Part shown: piece after piece, positions 1-6,193 of the stretch
Numbering within the stretch: the stretch's first letter is position 1
Layout: the number at the start of each line of letters is the position of its first letter
Source: DASTGO01 sp035719045
GTDB taxonomy: Bacteria > Actinomycetota > Actinomycetes > Actinomycetales > Kineosporiaceae
Direction: 5' to 3'
Assembly: GCA_035719045.1 (NCBI GenBank)
Contig: DASTGO010000083.1
Location: forward strand, 1-9,108
Length of the DNA: 9,108 nt
Translations under genes and position numbers: made by a program
Notes under the pieces: model-generated
What the model was told of the DNA's origin: nothing
Databases searched by the model: none
Seen by the model: the letters and a program-made list of their open reading frames with translations, nothing else

Positions 1-56
1 ATCCTGCGGCCTCCGTGCCGGAGCCACTCCTGTCCTCACCGGCTCCTGCGCCCGAC

Positions 57-80
57 GGGGCAGGCGTCACCGCCTGCGCC
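57..80 (-). terminator. Possible hairpin terminator downstream of hypE
   Basis: A perfect 7-bp inverted repeat, GCAGGCG (60..66) and CGCCTGC (71..77), flanks a 4-base loop. Two more G-C pairs beyond one mismatch extend it to 57..80. It starts about 25 bases after the hypE stop on the transcribed strand. There is no T-tract after it, so it is not a classical intrinsic terminator, although GC-rich hairpins without a T-run are often found at actinobacterial gene ends. No coding region is visible in 1..104, so this may mark the end of the hyp transcript, or it may be a short intergenic hairpin before a further gene to the left. Confidence 0.35.
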
Positions 81-104
81 ACATGACGACCCAGCCGGAG
101 GGGG

Positions 105-1301
105 TCAGCAGATCCGTGGCAGCTGCTCCCCGAGCGGAAGGTCGACGACGCGGGTGCCGCCGAGACCGGTCTTCGCGACCACCATCCCGGCGTGGTCCTC
201 GACGCATTCGCCGATGATCGCGGCCTGCGTCCCATAGGGGTGGGCCCGCATCGCGGCGAGCACGGCGTCGGCGTCCTCGCGGGCGACGAAGGCGACGAGC
301 TTGCCCTCGTTGGCCACGTACCAGGGATCCAGGCCGAGGAAACCGCAGGCGTTGCGCACCGCCTCGGGGACCGGCACGCTGCGCTCGACGATCTCCACCC
401 CGACCCCGCCGGCCTTGGCGATCTCGTTGAGGGTGGCCGCCAGGCCGCCGCGGGTCGGGTCCCGCAGGACGTGGATGTCGGCCGGCGGCAGGCCCCCGGT
501 GGATCCCGTGGCGGCCGGTGCAGTTATGGCGCGATCAGTTGTGGCCGAAGGGATCCCGGGACCGCCGCCGCGCGCCGCCAGCATCGCGGCCACCAGCCCG
601 TTGAGCGGCGCGGAGTCGCTGCGGACCTCGGTGCCGAACTCCAGCCCCTCCCGGACGGAGAGGATCGCCACGCCGTGCACGCCGATGTCCCCGCTGACGA
701 TGACGACGTCGCCGGGCCGGGCCCGCTGCGGGCGGATGTCCACCCCCGCCGGGACCAGCCCGATCCCCGCGGTGTTGATGTAGATCCCGTCGCCGTGCCC
801 GGAGTCGACGACCTTGGTGTCGCCGGTGGCGATGGTCACCCCGGCCTGTTCGGCGGCCCGGCCCATCGCCTGCGCGACCCGGCCGACGACGTCCAGCCCG
901 GTGCCCTCCTCCAGGATGAACCCACAGGACAGGTACGCCGCCTGCGCACCGCTCATCGCCAGGTCGTTCACGGTGCCGTTGACCGCGAGGTCACCGATCG
1001 AGCCGCCGGGGAAGAACATCGGCCGGACCACGTAGGAGTCGGTGGAGAACGCCAGCCGTGCCCCGCCGAGCTCGAGCACCGCGGAGTCGCCCATCCCGGC
1101 CAGCGGCCGACCGCCGGCGGCCGAGCCGATCAGGGCCGGCACGAACAGGTGGTCGATGAGTTCCGCGGACAGGGCTCCGCCGCCGCCGTGCCCCATCACG
1201 ATGGCGGGGAAGCTGCGCAGCGGCACCGGACAGGACCAGGAGTCGAAGTCCAGTTCGGGCATGGTCCGCGCGCCGTCGGCCCGGTTCTGGTCGTCAGCCA
1301 A
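105..1301 (-). CDS. hypE: Hydrogenase maturation factor HypE (carbamoyl dehydratase)
   Basis: HypE receives a carbamoyl group from HypF on its C-terminal cysteine, dehydrates it with ATP to a thiocyanate, and passes cyanide to the HypC-HypD iron centre. It is a cytosolic enzyme of the PurM/ThiL ATP-binding fold. Seen here, numbered in the 398-residue form: glycine-rich HGGGG (38-42), FSTDSYVV (85-92), FFPGG (96-100), TGDTK (159-163), RDPTRGG (280-286), NEGKL (331-335), and the diagnostic C-terminal PRIC ending in the acceptor Cys398. I chose the TTG at 1301 because an AAGGAGG box lies 9 bases upstream, codons from there show strong GC3, and it overlaps the hypD stop, which suggests coupling. 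The ATG at 1262 (385 aa) has no visible ribosome site but begins just before the conserved part and is the alternative. Odd feature: about 30 extra residues (244-273), rich in Gly, Ala and Thr, sit before RDPTRGG, making it longer than the usual 330-360 aa. It is the last gene of hypFCDE. Confidence 0.96.
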   Translation of the reverse strand: MADDQNRADGARTMPELDFDSWSCPVPLRSFPAIVMGHGGGGALSAELIDHLFVPALIGSAAGGRPLAGMGDSAVLELGGARLAFSTDSYVVRPMFFPGGSIGDLAVNGTVNDLAMSGAQAAYLSCGFILEEGTGLDVVGRVAQAMGRAAEQAGVTIATGDTKVVDSGHGDGIYINTAGIGLVPAGVDIRPQRARPGDVVIVSGDIGVHGVAILSVREGLEFGTEVRSDSAPLNGLVAAMLAARGGGPGIPSATTDRAITAPAATGSTGGLPPADIHVLRDPTRGGLAATLNEIAKAGGVGVEIVERSVPVPEAVRNACGFLGLDPWYVANEGKLVAFVAREDADAVLAAMRAHPYGTQAAIIGECVEDHAGMVVAKTGLGGTRVVDLPLGEQLPRIC

Positions 1302-2421
1302 CGGGTGCCGCCTCCTTCTGGCCGGCCGCGGGTCCGCCGAGCCGCCGGTACAGGTAGTAGGCCGCGCAGGCCCCCTCGCTGGAGACCATGGTGGCCCCGA
1401 GCGGGTTGCGCGGCGTGCAGGCGGTCCCGAACGCCTCGCACTCATGGGGTTTGATCAGGCCCTGCAGCACGTCCCCGGCCCGGCAGCTGGCCGACTCGCT
1501 GGTGGTGATGCCGGTGACGTCGAACCGCTGCTCGGCGTCGAAGTCGCGGTACCTGTCCGACAGCCGCCAACCGGAGCCGGGGATCACGCCGATCCCGCGC
1601 CAGGCCCGGTCGCAGACCTCGAACACGTCCGCGAGCATCGCCCTGGCCGCCGGATTGCCCTCCGCCGGAACGGCCCGCGCATAGGCGTTGTCCACCTCGT
1701 GCCGGCCGGACTCCAACTGGACGACCACCCGCCGGATGCCTTCCAGGATGTCCAGCGGCTCGAACCCGGTGACCACGATCGGCACCCCGTACCGCTGCGC
1801 CAGCGGCGGGTACTCCCCCGTGCCCATCACGCTGCAGACATGTCCGGCGGCCAGGAAGCCCTGCACCCGGCACGTCGGCGACTCCATGATCGCGGCGATC
1901 GCCGGCGGCACCAGGACGTGCGAGACCAGCATGCTGAAGTTGGTCAGGCCCTGCTTCCTGGCCTGGAAGACGGTCATCGCATTGGGTGGCGCGGTGGTCT
2001 CGAAGCCGATCCCGAAGAACACCACCTGGCGGCCGGGATTGTCCCGGGCGATCTTCAGCGCGTCCAGCGGGGAGTACACCACCCGCACGTCGGCGCCGGA
2101 ACTCTTGACGCTGAACAGGTCCCGGCCGCTGCCCGGCACCCGCAGCATGTCCCCGAAGGAGCAGAAGATCACCTCGGGACGGGAGGCGATCTCCAGGGCC
2201 CGGTCGATCATCTCCAGCGGGGTCACGCAGACCGGGCAACCCGGCCCGTGGATCATCTCGATCTCGTCCGGGAGCAGCTGGTCGATCCCGTGCCGGATGA
2301 TCGAATGCGTCTGGCCGCCGCAGACCTCCATGATCGCCCACGGTTGCGTGGTGACCGCCCGGATCTGGTCCAGCAGCCGGCCGGCCAGCTCGGGGTCGGC
2401 GAACTCGTCCAGGTACTTCAC
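1294..2421 (-). CDS. hypD: Hydrogenase maturation factor HypD (iron-sulfur scaffold)
   Basis: HypD forms a complex with HypC that holds the iron atom while CN and CO ligands are attached during [NiFe]-hydrogenase cofactor assembly. The 375-aa product has the family's usual length. Visible motifs: CGGQTH (34-39) with the conserved Cys34, GPGCPVC (59-65) with Cys62 and Cys65, GFETT (139-143), GHV near 193-195, and a C-terminal cysteine set at 313, 328, 335 and 352. The spacing C-x14-C-x6-C-x16-C fits the [4Fe-4S] ligands of the family, and SSEGACAA follows the usual pattern. The start is GTG; its first base falls on the hypC stop (GTGA overlap), and a GGAGGAGGA ribosome site lies 6 bases upstream, so it is probably coupled to hypC. 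No truncation or frameshift is seen. The 3' end carries the hypE ribosome site. Confidence 0.97.
   Translation of the reverse strand: MKYLDEFADPELAGRLLDQIRAVTTQPWAIMEVCGGQTHSIIRHGIDQLLPDEIEMIHGPGCPVCVTPLEMIDRALEIASRPEVIFCSFGDMLRVPGSGRDLFSVKSSGADVRVVYSPLDALKIARDNPGRQVVFFGIGFETTAPPNAMTVFQARKQGLTNFSMLVSHVLVPPAIAAIMESPTCRVQGFLAAGHVCSVMGTGEYPPLAQRYGVPIVVTGFEPLDILEGIRRVVVQLESGRHEVDNAYARAVPAEGNPAARAMLADVFEVCDRAWRGIGVIPGSGWRLSDRYRDFDAEQRFDVTGITTSESASCRAGDVLQGLIKPHECEAFGTACTPRNPLGATMVSSEGACAAYYLYRRLGGPAAGQKEAAPVG
1311..1317 (-). promoter_or_regulatory. Ribosome binding site deciding the hypE start
   Basis: AAGGAGG on the minus strand lies inside the last codons of hypD, 9 bases before a TTG codon (1301..1299) in the hypE frame. 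No such box precedes the downstream ATG at 1262. This favours the TTG start and translational coupling of hypE to hypD. Confidence 0.6.
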
Positions 2422-2738
2422 GGCCGGTCCTCCTCCGGGACGCCGGTCGCGGCCGGGGTGGACGTCGCGGCCGGGGTGGACGGGCTGGGCTCGGTCCTGC
2501 CGAACTCCTCCTCCAGCAGGCCGGTGCTGCGGAACAGGGCCAGGGTCTCCAGCGCCGACTCCTCGTCGAGCTTCTGGATCGCGAAGCCGACGTGGACGAT
2601 CGTGTAGTCACCGACCTGGATGTCGGGCAGGTAGGCCAGGCAGACGTCCTTGACCACGCCGCCGAAGTCGACCTTGGCCATCCGTGTCTCGTCCTGCTCG
2701 GTGATCGAGAGGATCTTCCCCGGAACCGCCAGGCACAT
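2418..2738 (-). CDS. hypC: Hydrogenase maturation chaperone HypC/HupF family
   Basis: HypC is the small chaperone that binds HypD, takes part in iron-centre assembly through its N-terminal cysteine, and delivers the finished Fe(CN)2CO group to the hydrogenase large subunit. The 106-aa protein starts with the signature MCLAVPGK, where Cys2 is essential in the family, and contains the OB-like body with DVCLAYLP and GDYTIVHVGFAIQKLDE (about 31-60). The start at ATG 2738 is fixed by this signature; a GGGAGAGGGTGAG purine stretch precedes it, and the hypF stop is only 5 bases away. The family is usually about 75-95 aa; here the extra length is a Pro/Thr/Ala and acidic tail (about 79-106) containing two exact STPAAT repeats. 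It is the second gene of hypFCDE and overlaps hypD by 4 bases. Confidence 0.96.
   Translation of the reverse strand: MCLAVPGKILSITEQDETRMAKVDFGGVVKDVCLAYLPDIQVGDYTIVHVGFAIQKLDEESALETLALFRSTGLLEEEFGRTEPSPSTPAATSTPAATGVPEEDRP
2428..2436 (-). promoter_or_regulatory. Ribosome binding site of hypD
   Basis: GGAGGAGGA on the minus strand, 6 bases before the GTG start of hypD and inside the last codons of hypC. It supports the non-ATG start and the GTGA overlap with hypC. Confidence 0.7.
2446..2481. repeat. Tandem duplication of an 18-bp unit in hypC
   Basis: The unit gtcgcggccggggtggac occurs twice in perfect tandem (2446..2463 and 2464..2481). It is 6 codons long, so the reading frame is kept and the hypC tail gains a duplicated STPAAT. 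It looks like a slippage product in a part of the protein that is probably disordered. Confidence 0.9.
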
Positions 2739-2743
2739 CCTGC

Positions 2744-5167
2744 TCACCCTCTCCCGTCCACCCGACGCCGGGCGCCCACGACAACCTGACCCAAGCCCAG
2801 CCCGCCGTCGTTCGGCGGGACCCTGCGGTGCCGCAGCACCGTGAAACCGTCCGCGGTGAGCCCCGCCGTGGTCAGCGCCAGCAGCACCGCGTTGCAGAAC
2901 ACCCCGCCCGACAACGCCACCCGGGTGCACCCGGTGCGATCCGCCACCAGACGGGAGGCGGCGACCACGGCCGCGGCCAGCCCCCGGTGGAACCGGACCG
3001 CCACCGCCGCGCCCGGCACACCCGCCCGGACGTCCTCGGCCACCGCCCGGACCAGCCTGCCGCAGTCCCAGACCAGCTCCGCAGGACCTTCCGCTGATCC
3101 GCTGACCAGCGGCAGCGGGTACGCGCCGGACGGTCCCGCGGCGGCGAGGTCCGGTCCGAGGACGGCCACGGCGGCCGCCTCCAGCGCCATCGCCGCCTGC
3201 GCCTCGAACCCGATCTCGTGGCAGATCCCGGCCAGCGAGGCCACCGCGTCGAACAGCCGTCCGGCGCTGGAGGTCGGCACCGTGGCCAGCCCGGTCCGCA
3301 ACTGGTGGGCCAGCACCCGGCGCTCGTCGGGCGGGCAGGCACCCACGCAGGGCAGGGCCTCGTCCCAGTCCACCCCGGCCGCGGACAGGTGGGCCAGTGC
3401 CATCCGGTAGGGCCGGCGGACGGCCGCGTCGCCACCGGCCAGCGGGACGTAGGACAGATGTGCCAGGCGCTGGAAGCCGTCGTAGTCGGCGAGCAGGAGT
3501 TCCCCGCCCCAGACCGCACCGTCGTCCCCGTACCCGGTGCCGTCGAAGGCGATCCCGATCACCGGTTCCGACCCGTCGAGCCCGTTCTCGGCCATCACGG
3601 AGGCGACGTGGGCGTGGTGGTGCTGGACCTGGTGCAGCGGCAGTTCCCCGCCCGCCGACCGCCGGTGTGCCCACTGGGTGCTGCGGTAGCCGGGATGCCG
3701 GTCGGCGACCAGGGTCCGCGGCCGGACGTCGACCAGGGCGGTCAGATGCTCCACCGACCGCTCGAACGCCTGCTGGGTGGCCAGATCGTCCATGTCCCCC
3801 ACATGCGCCGACAGCCACGCATAGCGGCCCTCCGCAACGCAGAAGGTGTTCTTGAGGTCCCCGCCGACGGCCAGCACGGGCTCCACCTCGACCGGCAGGG
3901 CCACCGGCATCGGCGCGTAGCCGCGGGAGCGACGCACCGGCAGTTCGTCACCGCCGACCACCCGGATCACCGAGTCGTCGCAGGGGACGTGGACCGGCCG
4001 ATCGTGGCGCAGCCAGGCGTCGGCGATCCCGGCCAGCCGGTCCAGGGCCGTCGCGTCGTCGGTGACGATCGGCTCGCTGGACAGGTTGCCGCTGGTGAGC
4101 ACGAGCACCCGGGGCCCCGGCGGGTCACCGGGCAGGCCGAACAGCAGGTGGTGCAGGCCGGTCGGTGGCAGCATCACCCCGAGGTCGGGGTTCCCCGGTG
4201 CCACGGCGTCGGCCACCTCCGCGGACCCCTGGCAGCCCGGAACTCCCTGTCCCGCAACGGTTCCCGGATGCCTGCGGCGCAGCAGCACGACCGGGGCCCG
4301 GGCGGAGCCCAGCAGGCGGGCCTCGGCGTCACCGACGTGGGCGAACTCCCGGGCGGTGGCCAGTTCCGGCACCAGGACCGCGAACGGCTTGTCCCCGCGG
4401 CGTTTGCGGTCCCGCAGCCGCTGCACCGCCTGCGGATCGGTGGCGTCGCAGGCCAGGTGGTACCCGCCGATCCCCTTGACCGCGAGGATCTTCCCGGCGG
4501 CCAGCAGCTCCCGGGCCCGGGCCAGCGCGCTCTCCCGCTCCCACCGGCCGCCGTCGGGGTCGACCAGTTCCAGCACCGGACCGCAGGCGTGGCAGGACAC
4601 CGGCTGGGCGTGGAACCGGCGGTCGGCGGGATCGGCGTACTCCCCGGCGCAGTCGGGGCACAGCGGGAAGCCGCTCATGGTGGTCATCGGCCGGTCGTAC
4701 GGCAGCCCGGTGACGATGGTGAACCGCGGGCCGCAGTTGGTGCAGGTGATGAAGGGGTGCCGGTAGCGCCGGTCGGCCGGGTCGCGCAGTTCCGCCAGGC
4801 AGTCCGGGCAGGTGGCGACGTCGGCCGGGACCAGGGTGCGCCCGGCCGAGACCTGCGAGGCCGTGATCACGAAGCCGTCCGAGGGCCGGGACGGGACCGC
4901 CCGCCACTCCACCTGGTCGACGGCGGCCAGCGGCGGCGCGTCCTCGGACACCCTGCGGCAGAAGTCCTCGACGTCCTCGGGCAGGCCCTGCACCTCGGCG
5001 AGCACCCCGTCGGAGTCGTTGCGCACCCGCCCGGACAGCGACAGCTCGGTCGCCAGGGCGTAGACGAACGGCCGGAACCCCACGCCCTGCACGACCCCCC
5101 GGACCCGGACCTCGCGCCGGACCAGGCTCGCCCGCGCCACCGCGCCCTCCACCCGGACACCGTCCAC
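2744..5167 (-). CDS. hypF: Carbamoyltransferase HypF (hydrogenase maturation)
   Basis: HypF converts carbamoyl phosphate and ATP to carbamoyl-AMP and moves the carbamoyl group to the C-terminal cysteine of HypE, the first step in making the hydrogenase cyanide ligands. The 807-aa product has all domains: acylphosphatase (about 18-105; GVGFRPF with Arg32, Asn50), two zinc fingers with C-x2-C-x18-C-x2-C spacing (Cys120/123/142/145 and Cys170/173/192/195), a YrdC-like domain (about 210-420; KGIGGYHLACDA, KRRGDKPFAVLV), and a Kae1-like carbamoyltransferase domain (about 430-795; VGGDLKNTF, VQHHHAH with His516 and His520, FDGTGYG, SGGVFCN, PPNDGGLGLGQ). It is slightly long for the family; about 15-20 extra residues (300-320) lie in the YrdC domain. 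The start is uncertain: the GTG at 5167 has no good ribosome site, while the in-frame GTG at 5140 follows GGAGGG. It leads hypFCDE and lies 21 bp after the yczE-like gene. Confidence 0.97.
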   Translation of the reverse strand: MDGVRVEGAVARASLVRREVRVRGVVQGVGFRPFVYALATELSLSGRVRNDSDGVLAEVQGLPEDVEDFCRRVSEDAPPLAAVDQVEWRAVPSRPSDGFVITASQVSAGRTLVPADVATCPDCLAELRDPADRRYRHPFITCTNCGPRFTIVTGLPYDRPMTTMSGFPLCPDCAGEYADPADRRFHAQPVSCHACGPVLELVDPDGGRWERESALARARELLAAGKILAVKGIGGYHLACDATDPQAVQRLRDRKRRGDKPFAVLVPELATAREFAHVGDAEARLLGSARAPVVLLRRRHPGTVAGQGVPGCQGSAEVADAVAPGNPDLGVMLPPTGLHHLLFGLPGDPPGPRVLVLTSGNLSSEPIVTDDATALDRLAGIADAWLRHDRPVHVPCDDSVIRVVGGDELPVRRSRGYAPMPVALPVEVEPVLAVGGDLKNTFCVAEGRYAWLSAHVGDMDDLATQQAFERSVEHLTALVDVRPRTLVADRHPGYRSTQWAHRRSAGGELPLHQVQHHHAHVASVMAENGLDGSEPVIGIAFDGTGYGDDGAVWGGELLLADYDGFQRLAHLSYVPLAGGDAAVRRPYRMALAHLSAAGVDWDEALPCVGACPPDERRVLAHQLRTGLATVPTSSAGRLFDAVASLAGICHEIGFEAQAAMALEAAAVAVLGPDLAAAGPSGAYPLPLVSGSAEGPAELVWDCGRLVRAVAEDVRAGVPGAAVAVRFHRGLAAAVVAASRLVADRTGCTRVALSGGVFCNAVLLALTTAGLTADGFTVLRHRRVPPNDGGLGLGQVVVGARRRVDGRG

Positions 5168-5175
5168 CCCGGCAG

Positions 5176-5201
5176 GGTACGTCCCCCGTCACCGGGGTAC
5201 C
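5176..5201 (-). other. Hairpin across the yczE/hypF junction
   Basis: GGTAC (5176..5180) pairs with GTACC (5197..5201), followed after a 2-base bulge by CCC (5183..5185) with GGG (5194..5196), leaving an 8-base loop. The structure covers the stop codon of the membrane-protein gene and ends just before the hypF start. With no T-run after it, it could be a weak attenuator, an mRNA processing or stability element, or chance in GC-rich DNA. Confidence 0.3.
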
Positions 5202-6115
5202 GAGCAGGACCCGGCCACGGCCGGCCGTGGCGGGCCCGCACGGTTCACCCCGGCCCGCCCGGAGATGTGCCCGTCCGCCGCGACCGCGACCGCGAACCGG
5301 GGCAGCAGCGGATGGACCAGCGGCCCGATGGCCAGCGCGTAGAGCAGGGTGCCGGGCCCGAAGTTGCCGCCGAGCAGCCAGCCGCCCGCCACCACGGACA
5401 CCTCGATCGCGGTCCGCACCCGGCGCACCGGCCAGCCCCGCCGCCGGACCAGCCCGGTCATCAGCCCGTCCCGTGGCCCCGGCCCGAGCCCGGCCCCGAT
5501 GTACGCCGCCGTGGCGACCGCGTTGAGCAGCAGGCCCGCCAGCAGGAAGGCCAGCCTGAGCGGGTACCCCGACACCTGCGGCAGCAGCCGCATCGCCACG
5601 TCGAGGGCGAGCCCGATCAGGACGACGTTGCTCACGGTGCCGATCCCCGGCCGCTGACGCAGCGGCACCCAGAGCAGCAGGACCAGCACTCCGACGGCGA
5701 TCGCCACCGCCCCCATCGACCAGTGGACCAGCCCGGCCAGCCCCTGGTGCAGGACGTCCCAGGGCATCACCCCCAGCCGTGCCCGGACCATGAATGCCAT
5801 GCTCAGCCCGTACAGCACCAGACCGGCGTAGAGCTGGACGACCCGCCGTGGCAGCCGCCGCCCGCGCAGGCGCCCGGACACCCTGCCGGGGCGGGACGGC
5901 GGCTCGCAGCCTCCTGCCATCCCCGGCCGCGGGGTCACCCCGAACAGCCCGCGGGGGGTGGCCGACGCTCCTGGATCGCCGAGCCGGGCCTCACCTGCGC
6001 TCGCGGCGACGACCAGTCGGACGGCCAGCACGCCGGCGACCATGGCGGCAGCAGCCAGCACGGCGACGATCAGCCCGCTGACGATCAGTTCGGTATCCGA
6101 CAGGGAGGGAGCCAT
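5189..6115 (-). CDS. YczE/YitT-type multi-pass membrane protein
   Basis: This is an integral membrane protein of unknown substrate related to the YczE/YitT group. The core (about 90-278) carries features typical of the group: LYGLSMAFMVRARLGVMPWDVLHQGLA (short loop with PWD), GIGTVSN, GAGLGPGPRDGL and GNFGPGTLLYALAIGPLVHPLLPRF, with hydrophobic segments near 94-113, 130-150, 160-178, 187-207, 236-256 and 257-272. The product has 308 residues; relatives are usually about 200-230. The excess is an N-terminal segment with one extra helix (about 10-37) and a Gly/Pro/Arg-rich linker (about 40-90), plus a Pro/Arg tail. The ATG at 6115 is chosen because codon use is coding-like from there; Met66 (5920) would give a protein of usual length. 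No strong ribosome site is seen. The gene is divergent from a MocR regulator, a known pairing, and 21 bp ahead of hypF, so cotranscription with hyp genes is possible. Transport role unproven. Confidence 0.85.
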   Translation of the reverse strand: MAPSLSDTELIVSGLIVAVLAAAAMVAGVLAVRLVVAASAGEARLGDPGASATPRGLFGVTPRPGMAGGCEPPSRPGRVSGRLRGRRLPRRVVQLYAGLVLYGLSMAFMVRARLGVMPWDVLHQGLAGLVHWSMGAVAIAVGVLVLLLWVPLRQRPGIGTVSNVVLIGLALDVAMRLLPQVSGYPLRLAFLLAGLLLNAVATAAYIGAGLGPGPRDGLMTGLVRRRGWPVRRVRTAIEVSVVAGGWLLGGNFGPGTLLYALAIGPLVHPLLPRFAVAVAADGHISGRAGVNRAGPPRPAVAGSCSVPR

Positions 6116-6135
6116 GGTGGCGACCCTGGCAGCCG

Positions 6136-6193
6136 ATTGGACTTGCTATCCATAGCCAATATCGGAAGTCTGGCCCTATGGTCGATAGCCAGT
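6136..6193. promoter_or_regulatory. Divergent control region with MocR-type operator boxes
   Basis: The 62-bp gap between the divergent yczE-like and mocR genes (6116..6177) is the most AT-rich stretch in the window. It and the first codons of mocR hold a repeated box: ATAGCCAAT (6152..6160, plus), ATAGCCAGT (6185..6193, plus) and ATAGCAAGT (6141..6149, minus). The two direct copies are 33 bp apart, about three helix turns, and the first pair forms the palindrome GCTATCCATAGC (6145..6156). A second CTAT-N5-ATAG (6176..6188) covers the mocR start codon. Direct repeats about three turns apart resemble MocR/GabR-type sites, so autoregulation and control of the divergent gene are likely. A GGAAG box (6164..6168) may be the mocR ribosome site. 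No clear -35/-10 pair can be assigned. Confidence 0.6.

Noticed and set aside
1..104. A small gene at the left edge
   Set aside because: The minus-strand ATG after hypE opens only a few codons, and no frame shows a ribosome site or recognisable protein.
192..1454. Long open frames on the plus strand over hypE (also 1042..2607 and 1688..2653)
   Set aside because: They mirror hypE, hypD and hypC codons, show no recognisable domain, and have the biased composition of shadow frames.
2739..3818. hypC as the end of a 466-aa fusion protein
   Set aside because: The upstream part is a shadow frame within hypF. The MCLAVPGK signature requires Cys right after the initiator Met, so the real start is 2738.
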